Virus record (IMG/VR): IMGVR_UViG_3300042324_001856
Span: 1-24,152 of that record
Strand: one strand, 5' to 3'
Source of the DNA: a virus
Length of the DNA: 24,152 nt
Shown here: in pieces, positions 17,934 to 23,566 of the stretch
Layout: the number at the start of each line of letters is the position of its first letter
Numbering within the stretch: the first letter of the stretch is position 1
The notes under the pieces: model-generated
What the model was told of the DNA's origin: nothing
Seen by the model: only the letters and a program-made list of their open reading frames with translations
Databases searched by the model: none
Program-made: the position numbers and the translations under genes

Positions 17934-17938
17934 AAATA
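17931..17938 (+). promoter_or_regulatory. Late promoter-like box CATAAATA before gp4
   Basis: CATAAATA on the plus strand is one base off the T4 late consensus and lies 6 bases (TTTCCT) before the gp4 ATG. This is the same spacing as the boxes upstream of gp8 and the 122-aa gene. Its first three bases are the complement of the gp48 start codon, so the rightward promoter overlaps the start of the leftward operon. gp4 has no Shine-Dalgarno. No equally good box is seen for gp48 on the other strand. Confidence 0.55.
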
Positions 17939-17944
17939 TTTCCT

Positions 17945-18385
17945 ATGAGCTATAAAGGTTATTTTAAACCAAGGAATCCATCCAAATATATGGGAGACCC
18001 TACAACTATTATTTATCGTAGTAGTTGGGAGCTAAAATTAATGAGGTATCTGGATTCTCACTCTGATGTGATTAAATGGGCTAGTGAAGAGTTCAGTATA
18101 CCTTACGTTTCCCCGATTGACGGTAAAGTACATAGATACTTTCCCGACTTCCTGGTTAAAAAACGAAACCTAAACAAGTCTATTGAAACGGTCGTTATCG
18201 AAGTCAAACCCCACATACAAACAACGGCCCCCACAGTACAGAAAAAAGCTAACAAAAGATATTTAAGAGAAGTTTATACATGGGGTGTTAACAGTGCAAA
18301 GTGGGCTGCAGCAAAAAAATACTGTGACCACAGAGAGTGGAAATTTGTTATAATGACAGAACACGAACTAGGAATCAAATTTTAA
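17945..18385 (+). CDS. 4: Head completion protein gp4 (T4 gp4/gp50-65)
   Basis: Very similar to the T4 gp4 family throughout its 146 residues (T4 150). Recognisable blocks are GYFKPRNPSKYMGDP, IIYRSSWELKLMRYLDSH, WASEEFSIPYVSPIDGKVHR and YFPDFLV, then TVVIEVKPH and a C-terminal AKWAAAKKYC helix. The protein acts on the filled head before tail joining. The family has a TnsA-like restriction-endonuclease fold, and the expected acidic/lysine set is intact here: E29 in SSWEL, D68 in FPDF and E86-V-K88. It is the first gene of the rightward operon, starting 11 bases from the divergent gp48. Its TAA shares a base with the next ATG. Confidence 0.95.
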   Translation: MSYKGYFKPRNPSKYMGDPTTIIYRSSWELKLMRYLDSHSDVIKWASEEFSIPYVSPIDGKVHRYFPDFLVKKRNLNKSIETVVIEVKPHIQTTAPTVQKKANKRYLREVYTWGVNSAKWAAAKKYCDHREWKFVIMTEHELGIKF

Positions 18386-18969
18386 TGGCAACAATATTTC
18401 AAAACGTAATTCAAAAAGCTGGTGCAGGTGCTCAGAATTCTTTAGAAGCACGCAACTGGCTTAGGCAAAAAGCGGCTGAAGTGCGTACGGTTAATCCAAG
18501 GTCAACTATACAACAAGGGGGACCTTTTTTAACAAACAGGATTATTACAGGTAATATGTATTTGTTTGCTTATGATCCTAAAACAAAAGAGGATCTACCT
18601 TATTATGATAGATTTCCATTGGTGTTTCCTTTTAGAAAAGTTCAAGATGGATTCTACGGTATCAACATGCATTATCTTCCACCCTTGCTTAGGGCTAAGT
18701 TGATGGATGCACTTTATGATACAATTAATAATGATAATATGGATGAGACTACAAGATTGAGAATCAATTACAGGATTCTTCAAAGTGCTGCTAAGTTTAA
18801 GTACTTTGAACCATGTGTAAAGCACTACCTAAATAATCATGTTAAGACCCGTTTCCTTAGGGTTGACCCCACGCAATGGGATGTTGCATTGTTTCTTCCT
18901 CTTGAAAGATTTGCTAAAGCTAACAAGTTGAAGGTTTACGCCGATTCTAAGAAAAAGATCTATCAATAA
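18385..18969 (+). CDS. Virion-type protein of 194 aa, possible gp2 (DNA end protector)
   Basis: The frame is open from 18337, but the natural start is the ATG at 18385, which overlaps the gp4 stop (TAATG) and gives MATIFQNVIQKAGAGAQNSL. The longer start would sit deep in gp4. The core contains a strand/turn motif MYLFAYDPKTKEDLPYYDRF, PLVFPF and GFYGINMHYLPP, followed by helices. This LPYYDxFP ... G-x-N-x-H-Y-L-P pattern occurs in virion proteins of many large myophages, some of which are labelled DNA end protector. T4 also places gene 2 beside gene 4, which makes gp2 a candidate, but I cannot confirm it by sequence. The C-terminus is basic (KVYADSKKKIYQ), which would suit DNA contact. The stop shares a base with gp54. 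Confidence 0.8.
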   Translation: MATIFQNVIQKAGAGAQNSLEARNWLRQKAAEVRTVNPRSTIQQGGPFLTNRIITGNMYLFAYDPKTKEDLPYYDRFPLVFPFRKVQDGFYGINMHYLPPLLRAKLMDALYDTINNDNMDETTRLRINYRILQSAAKFKYFEPCVKHYLNNHVKTRFLRVDPTQWDVALFLPLERFAKANKLKVYADSKKKIYQ

Positions 18970-19790
18970 TGGCCGCTAAGTTTCTAGGAACAGCTCTATC
19001 TGCTGTTGGGTTATATTCAGCACTGACTGGTAGTTCCTCTTCCGGGGCGTACGGCCGGTATAACAATTTCCTATCTGAATTTAGAGAAAAATCTTTTGCC
19101 AGAACCAATCTTTTTGAAGTTGTAATTCAACCACCTCTGATTATGAGAGGTGAGAAGATGTTTGATAATTTACACTTATATGCTGAATCAGCAAACATCC
19201 CAGGTTTAATGTTTGCAACATCGGAAACAAGACGTTACGGTACTGGTCCAATTGAGAAGAAGCCGTACGCTCCTATTTTTAATGATATCTCCGTCTCATT
19301 TCTGGTTGATGGCCAGGGAGATTTGTACAAGTTCTTCTACACGTGGATGAATAGAATTGTATCCTCTGACCAATTTGTAAACGGTAACGCTGCTCATCCA
19401 AATGGTTTAGCACCTTTTGAGGTCGAGTACAAAGATAATTACAAATGCCAGATGATGATCTCAACGTTTGATGAAGCTGGTAATGGTGTGCTCAGTAGCC
19501 AGCTTGTTGATGCAATTCCCATATCTATTTCTGATACTTCTTTCAGCTGGGGTGATACTGATCAAGTAATGAAGCTTCAAGTTACATTCACATACTTCCA
19601 GCATATCCTTAACACTGACAAAGGCCTGCCAGTGTCAGGCTATAGAAGTCCCCTTTCCGGATTCCAGCAAATCGTAAAAGCTGGAACGGCAATTCAAACA
19701 ATATCATCGCTCAGAAAACCTCAGAGTGTTGGTGATGTTATCAACGTTATTAATAATGCCAAAATTATCTCAAGGGGATACTTCGGCTAA
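18969..19790 (+). CDS. 54: Baseplate tail-tube initiator gp54
   Basis: A 273-aa protein (T4 gp54 is 320) with the tail-tube fold of the gp19/gp54 class. NLFEVVIQPPLIMRG is the first strand, YAESANIPGLMFATSETRRY is the typical S-A-x-I-P-G segment, and FNDISVSFLVDGQGDLYKFF with WMNRIV is the strand-helix. A SISDTSFSWGDTDQVMKLQV and TFTYFQHI pair closes the barrel. gp54 binds the gp48-capped hub and nucleates the tube. The start overlaps the stop of the 194-aa gene by one base. It precedes gp26 with a 14-base gap that contains the gp26 ribosome site. Confidence 0.85.
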   Translation: MAAKFLGTALSAVGLYSALTGSSSSGAYGRYNNFLSEFREKSFARTNLFEVVIQPPLIMRGEKMFDNLHLYAESANIPGLMFATSETRRYGTGPIEKKPYAPIFNDISVSFLVDGQGDLYKFFYTWMNRIVSSDQFVNGNAAHPNGLAPFEVEYKDNYKCQMMISTFDEAGNGVLSSQLVDAIPISISDTSFSWGDTDQVMKLQVTFTYFQHILNTDKGLPVSGYRSPLSGFQQIVKAGTAIQTISSLRKPQSVGDVINVINNAKIISRGYFG

Positions 19791-19804
19791 TTGGAGAAAA
19801 TATT

Positions 19805-20509
19805 ATGGCTTTACCTAAGTTATCGCACCCGACTTTTGAACTTGAACTTCCAAGCACCAAACAAAAAATTAGATACAGACCTTTTCTTGTAAAAGAAGAA
19901 AAGATTCTTTTGATTGCTCAGCAGAGCAACGATCCTCAAGATATGATATTTGCTATCAAGCAAGTACTTCAAAATTGTAGTATTGATCAAGTCGATGTTG
20001 ATTCCCTTACTACATTTGATATTGAATACTTCTTTATTAAGTTAAGATCCAAATCGATTAACAACGTTGTCACTCTTCGCTACAGAGATCTAGAAGATGA
20101 TAATGTGTATGATTTTGATGTGGACTTAGAGGAGCTTGAAGTAGAATACAACCCCGATCATGATATGAATGTTCAGGTAAGTGATAATACATTACTCGTT
20201 CTTAAGTATCCACGTGTTAGTATGCTTAGTGCAGTTAAGAGCGAAAACGATACTGATTTTGTGTTTGCTGTGCTGAGACAGTGTTTGGATAAACTAATTA
20301 AAGGTAAAGAAGAGTTTAGCTTCGAAGGTGAAACTGCTGAAGAGATCGACGACTTCATTCTATCTCTTGATGTAAAGTCTTTCAACAAAATTCAAACATT
20401 TCTTGATACTATGCCTAAAATCAGACACACTATTGAATACACAAACTCTCTTGGTAATGTTAGAAAGATCGTGCTAGAGAATTTAGAAGATTTTTTTACA
20501 TTGGGCTGA
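19805..20509 (+). CDS. 26: Baseplate hub assembly protein gp26 (T4 baseplate family)
   Basis: The N-terminus PKLSHPTFELELPSTKQKIR and YRPFLVKEEKILLIAQQS is characteristic of the T4 gp26 baseplate family. The rest is mixed helix with an acidic middle (DLEDDNVYDFDVDLEELEVE). It has 234 aa (T4 gp26 is 208) and ends ENLEDFFTLG. GGAG lies 8 bases upstream of the ATG, in a 14-base gap after gp54. gp26 takes part in assembly of the central hub. The last codons, GAT TTT TTT ACA, contain a T TTT TTT slippery heptamer followed by a stable stem-loop that embraces the TGA stop. A -1 shift there would extend the protein by 59 residues into the next frame, to 290 aa (see the separate entry). Confidence 0.92.
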   Translation: MALPKLSHPTFELELPSTKQKIRYRPFLVKEEKILLIAQQSNDPQDMIFAIKQVLQNCSIDQVDVDSLTTFDIEYFFIKLRSKSINNVVTLRYRDLEDDNVYDFDVDLEELEVEYNPDHDMNVQVSDNTLLVLKYPRVSMLSAVKSENDTDFVFAVLRQCLDKLIKGKEEFSFEGETAEEIDDFILSLDVKSFNKIQTFLDTMPKIRHTIEYTNSLGNVRKIVLENLEDFFTLG

Positions 20510-20560
20510 GTCATAACAGCATATCAAACTATTACACTCTTTTGTTTGGTATGGCTCAGC
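20491..20560 (+). promoter_or_regulatory. Programmed -1 ribosomal frameshift signal at the end of gp26
   Basis: The gp26 reading frame has a perfect X XXY YYZ heptamer, T TTT TTT (20491-20497). After a 7-base spacer (20498-20504), GCTGAGTCATA (20505-20515) pairs with TATGGCTCAGC (20550-20560) over 11 bp with one G-T wobble. Inside the loop, TCAAAC (20524-20529) pairs with GTTTGG (20544-20549), stacking on the 3' side and leaving an 8-base bulge and a 14-base loop. The gp26 TGA (20507-20509) lies in the stem, and so does the only ATG of the downstream frame (20551-20553). The -1 frame is open from the slip site to the TGA at 20674-20676. This matches the standard architecture of -1 frameshift sites. 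Use in vivo is inferred. Confidence 0.8.
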
Positions 20561-20676
20561 ATCATAAATATTCAATTAACGAACTTGAAAACCTGTATCC
20601 TTTTGAACGTGACATCTATGTTGACATGCTGAAAGATTATCTCGAAAGGGAAAAACAACGACTAGAAAGCAGATGA
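20497..20676 (+). CDS. gp51-position frame, expressed as -1 frameshift extension of gp26
   Basis: In the -1 frame after the slip site, 59 codons are open, beginning YIGLSHNSISNYYTLLFG and continuing MAQHHKYSINELENLYPFER, DIYVDMLKDYLE, then a basic end. Read as a separate gene it would start at the ATG at 20551 and encode 41 aa (20551-20676). However, no Shine-Dalgarno precedes that ATG and it is buried in the stem of the frameshift hairpin. The segment is helical, with a P-F-E-R-D-I-Y motif that recalls the C-terminal part of tail-assembly chaperones. It sits where T4 encodes gene 51 (hub assembly catalyst), but it is much shorter than T4 gp51 and I do not claim homology. Its TGA overlaps the ATG of the 471-aa gene (ATGA), so ribosomes finishing the fusion could re-initiate there. 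Confidence 0.7.
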   Translation, partial: YIGLSHNSISNYYTLLFGMAQHHKYSINELENLYPFERDIYVDMLKDYLEREKQRLESR

Positions 20677-22088
20677 TGCCATTAGAACAAACTACACAAC
20701 AGAGAAAAGATAATATCAAAGAGTCAGCAATGGCTTCTCTTATCAAAGTGCCTCTGGTCGGTAGTTTAATTAACAAGCTTTCCGAATATGTTGTTGAAAA
20801 GCAAAACTTTGATGCTGCAACTAGTGATAATCAAGTTGCCTTAATTGAAAAGCAAAATGTTATTCTGCAATCTGTATCCAAGGACACATCTGCATTATTA
20901 CGTGGTATGATGATGCAAATTGGGGTTCTTAAAGACATTAAGAAGACCAACAAAGAACAAAGCAGACAAGGCTTTTTTGATAAACAGAGGCAAGCTGCAC
21001 TAGAAGAAGAATCCTTATTGGAAACAAAAAAGGATGCTGTAAATGTAGCTACCAAAGAGGTAGTCGATCAGAAGCAAGATAAGGATACATCTATATTTGG
21101 GATGTTGGGAACACTTTTCAAGTCTATTACAAGTCTTGCTGCAGCCTTGCTTGCTTTGCCAAGCAAAATTGCTAGTGCTTTTAAAGCTCTGTTATCCCTC
21201 AAAAACGCAATAAGTAAATTACCTCTAATAGCAAGATTCTTTACCATGAATCCTATCGGCATTGGTTTGCTTGCTGGTGCCACCCTAATTACTTTGCTTG
21301 CCCGAGATAAAAATCCAGAAGAAACGACAAAGAGTATTTTGAACGCTGGAACACCGGATACAGCAATGGCCGAAGCTATAATGAAAACAGCTGAGGCACC
21401 GGATGCTGAAAAACAAGCTAAAAAACAAAACTTATTGGCAAATAGACCAAAAGAGAAGAAGTCGCTGTTGTACTGGAAAGATATAAAATTACAGCAAAAC
21501 TATTTGGATGAAATTGGGTGGGATGAAAAAACTGGCACGACTTCCGAGGAAAGAAACCGTGCTGGAAGAGTAGATGTGCGTAGAATGGATAATCAAGCTG
21601 AAGCAGCACAGGCACAAGCTAGTCCAGCTCCTCAAGAAAAAGCTAGTACAACTTCAACACAAGCTAGTCCAGCTCCTCAAGAAAAAGCTAGTACAACTTC
21701 AACACAAGCTAGTCCAGCTCTTGGAGAAAACAACAGCACAACTCCAACACCGAAACCTGAGTCAGCTGACGCACAGGCTATACCAGTGCAACCAACAATG
21801 AATCAAGCTGAACCAGTTGCCTCAAAAATGTTAACACTACCGCCTAAAGTAAACACAGAACCAGATGTTGTTCCTTCACAACAAACTCCCTTAAGCGGAC
21901 AAATTATTTCACAAGCTTCGACTGATGTGGAATCAATGTACACAGCTCCAACTTCCAGTAAGTCAGGTGGATTAATTGTAAACACGAATAATAGCTCAGC
22001 AGCTTCAACACCAAGACATAGATCCCCAATTCCTTCTCCCATTGCAAACCGTGGCAGCATCGATAATTTTGCATTTAGTGCCATATGA
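20673..22088 (+). CDS. Tape-measure/hub-like protein, 471 aa
   Basis: Not assigned to a T4 gene with certainty. Residues about 30-135 are charged and helical (coiled-coil-like). Residues 141-210 are a long hydrophobic region (IFGMLGTLFKSITSLAAALL ... IGIGLLAGATLITLLA) of the type found in tape-measure proteins. Residues about 220-310 are charged. Residues 310-440 form a low-complexity Ala/Pro/Gln/Ser/Thr linker with a 15-residue tandem repeat (315-359). The C-terminus, SSAASTPRHRSPIPSPIANR, is a tail I associate with hub or tape-measure proteins of marine T4-likes. Its place after gp26, where T4 has 27-28-29, and its composition suggest a tape measure (gp29 role, T4 590 aa) or an inner hub protein. 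The start overlaps the gp51-position stop (ATGA); an internal Met at residue 20 is an alternative. The stop overlaps the next gene (ATGA). Confidence 0.75.
   Translation: MMPLEQTTQQRKDNIKESAMASLIKVPLVGSLINKLSEYVVEKQNFDAATSDNQVALIEKQNVILQSVSKDTSALLRGMMMQIGVLKDIKKTNKEQSRQGFFDKQRQAALEEESLLETKKDAVNVATKEVVDQKQDKDTSIFGMLGTLFKSITSLAAALLALPSKIASAFKALLSLKNAISKLPLIARFFTMNPIGIGLLAGATLITLLARDKNPEETTKSILNAGTPDTAMAEAIMKTAEAPDAEKQAKKQNLLANRPKEKKSLLYWKDIKLQQNYLDEIGWDEKTGTTSEERNRAGRVDVRRMDNQAEAAQAQASPAPQEKASTTSTQASPAPQEKASTTSTQASPALGENNSTTPTPKPESADAQAIPVQPTMNQAEPVASKMLTLPPKVNTEPDVVPSQQTPLSGQIISQASTDVESMYTAPTSSKSGGLIVNTNNSSAASTPRHRSPIPSPIANRGSIDNFAFSAI
21615..21749 (+). repeat. 45-bp tandem repeat in the 471-aa gene (2 exact copies plus 1 diverged)
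   Basis: Two identical 45-base units (21615-21659 and 21660-21704) are followed by a diverged third (21705-21749). Each encodes 15 residues, QASPAPQEKASTTST in the exact copies and QASPALGENNSTTPT in the third. They keep the frame and lengthen a flexible linker. Identity at DNA level indicates a recent duplication, so copy number may vary between relatives. Confidence 0.95.
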
Positions 22089-23566
22089 TCGAAACAAAAA
22101 AACAGGCTATAACTGATTTGCTTAAAGATTCCATGAGGAAAGTGACATCTCTAAATGCTCTCATTGAAAAAGATAAGCAAGGTTATGCAAAAAGTGGGTT
22201 ACGTAAAAACCACATCTTGTTAATGCAAATATCCAACAACATGCATGCACTTGCAGATCATGTTGAATCGATATCACCACTGTTACGTGAAGTGGTGAAG
22301 CCTGAGCCTGTAAAACAAGCTGCTCTCACCGTAAAGCCAAAAGCAGACAGCAATGGATCGCAAAAAGATTCTACATTTAAAAAATCCAAACGAGAATTAT
22401 CACCAAGAACTAAAAACGTTCTAAAAAACGTCGCCGGTTTGTTTGGCACGTTAATTGCAGGATCTATTCTCAAAAAAACTTCTGATGCAAATCAAAAAGT
22501 TTATGAAGCCACACAAAAAATTGAAAATATAGAAGAACCTCTTCTAAAGGATATAAGTGAGGATTTTGATATACCTGAAGAAGAAACAAAGCCTAAACCT
22601 GAAAATTTAGAACTTGAAACTCCTAGTGAAATTGTAAAAGGGATGAAGGAAATGGTTGCTAGAGATAAGCAACCAGTCACGACTGCTGAAGGAGCAGTAC
22701 TCCAAACAGAAACAGGTGGCCCTGTTGTAACTGAAGCAGTACCAGCACCAGCACCGGTACCAGCACCGGTACCAGCACCAGCACCGGTACAGAAACCAAT
22801 ACCGGTAGAAAAACCAATCATTACTAAGCCGGCAGCAATCAAGGTACCTGAACAAACAGTTGGCGATGCAATTAAAGAAGCATCCAACAAAGTGGGTGTA
22901 GATGAATCCATAATGCTGGCCATGGCTAAGCAAGAAAGTGGATTTAATCCTAGTGCAAAAGCTGGTACATCTTCCGCTAAAGGATTATTTCAATTTATTG
23001 ATTCTACCTGGAACTCAATGGTTTCAAGGTTTGGCAAATCATTTCCAGAACTGCTGAGGGGACCTTATGATGCACTAGCTAGTTCTGTTGCGGGAGCTCT
23101 TTATATAAAAGAAAATGCCACCTTCCTCAAAAAGAATAACATACCAGTGACCGGTACCAACATCTATGCATCACACTTTTTAGGAGCTGGTGGTGCAAGA
23201 ACTTTATTAACAGCACCTCCAAATCAAATAGCAGCCGAAGTTCCTGGATTACAGGCACCTGCCGCTGCCAATAAGAATATTTTCTACGTCAAAGGTAAAA
23301 CTGAAAACCCTAGAACTGTTGAACAAGTTATTGAAGTGTTATACAACAAGGTCGGTAAAACAGCTGAGCAATACAAATTATCATTGAGTCAACCCACAAC
23401 AGGAGTTCAAGTTGCAACTGCAAGTGCTGACGTTAATGCATCTAAAAGAACTCAGCAAACATCCCCATCAACAACCATCGTCAATAATAACAACATGACT
23501 GTATTAGCAGGTAACGCCCCACGAGGAGGCGTTACTGTTATTGCTAGACCAGCAGGTGCTGCTTAG
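22085..23566 (+). CDS. Hub protein with lytic transglycosylase domain, 493 aa
   Basis: Residues about 258-385 form a goose-type (SLT) lytic transglycosylase domain. VGVDESIMLAMAKQESGFNP carries the catalytic Glu (E284), followed by the GTSSAKGLFQFIDSTWNSMV block (G-L-F-Q-F signature) and, near 360, IYASHFLGAGGARTLL. It would cleave peptidoglycan glycan strands during tail penetration. The N-terminal part (1-200) is charged and helical with a short hydrophobic stretch at about 112-130, resembling tape-measure/hub proteins. A Pro-Ala linker (220-237) separates it from the enzyme domain. The C-terminus is Ser/Thr/Asn-rich. The start overlaps the 471-aa gene by four bases (ATGA). It presumably supplies the activity missing from the lysozyme-free gp5. 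Cell lysis seems less likely, since it lies in a tail operon and has no signal peptide. Confidence 0.88.
   Translation: MIETKKQAITDLLKDSMRKVTSLNALIEKDKQGYAKSGLRKNHILLMQISNNMHALADHVESISPLLREVVKPEPVKQAALTVKPKADSNGSQKDSTFKKSKRELSPRTKNVLKNVAGLFGTLIAGSILKKTSDANQKVYEATQKIENIEEPLLKDISEDFDIPEEETKPKPENLELETPSEIVKGMKEMVARDKQPVTTAEGAVLQTETGGPVVTEAVPAPAPVPAPVPAPAPVQKPIPVEKPIITKPAAIKVPEQTVGDAIKEASNKVGVDESIMLAMAKQESGFNPSAKAGTSSAKGLFQFIDSTWNSMVSRFGKSFPELLRGPYDALASSVAGALYIKENATFLKKNNIPVTGTNIYASHFLGAGGARTLLTAPPNQIAAEVPGLQAPAAANKNIFYVKGKTENPRTVEQVIEVLYNKVGKTAEQYKLSLSQPTTGVQVATASADVNASKRTQQTSPSTTIVNNNNMTVLAGNAPRGGVTVIARPAGAA
22742..22789 (+). repeat. Pro-Ala linker repeat built on a 6/12-base unit
   Basis: The stretch is made of units ending CCAGCACCGGTA, in an 18-12-18 base arrangement (22742-22759, 22760-22771, 22772-22789), encoding Pro-Ala-Pro-Val repeats. 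ACCGGT and GGTACC palindromes recur in it. It encodes the rigid linker between the helical N-terminal half and the transglycosylase domain of the 493-aa protein. Confidence 0.9.

Noticed and set aside
18337-18384. Upstream extension of the 194-aa protein
   Set aside because: It lies inside the gp4 gene and adds 16 residues with no family support. The ATG at 18385 overlapping the gp4 stop is the usual phage junction.
20563-20570. CATAAATA inside the gp51-position frame
   Set aside because: No start codon follows at the 6-base spacing, and the sequence is explained by the coding run His-His-Lys-Tyr. Probably chance.
22501-22933. Minus-strand ORFs of 140 and 108 aa opposite the transglycosylase gene
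   Set aside because: They are antisense shadows. Their Gly/Thr/Ala or Cys/Trp/Tyr repeats are just the complement of the Pro-Ala linker repeat.
22085-23566. Transglycosylase protein as the phage endolysin
   Set aside because: It has no signal peptide or holin neighbour. It carries a long helical hub-like N-terminal half and is coupled to tail genes, which fits a virion-associated enzyme better.
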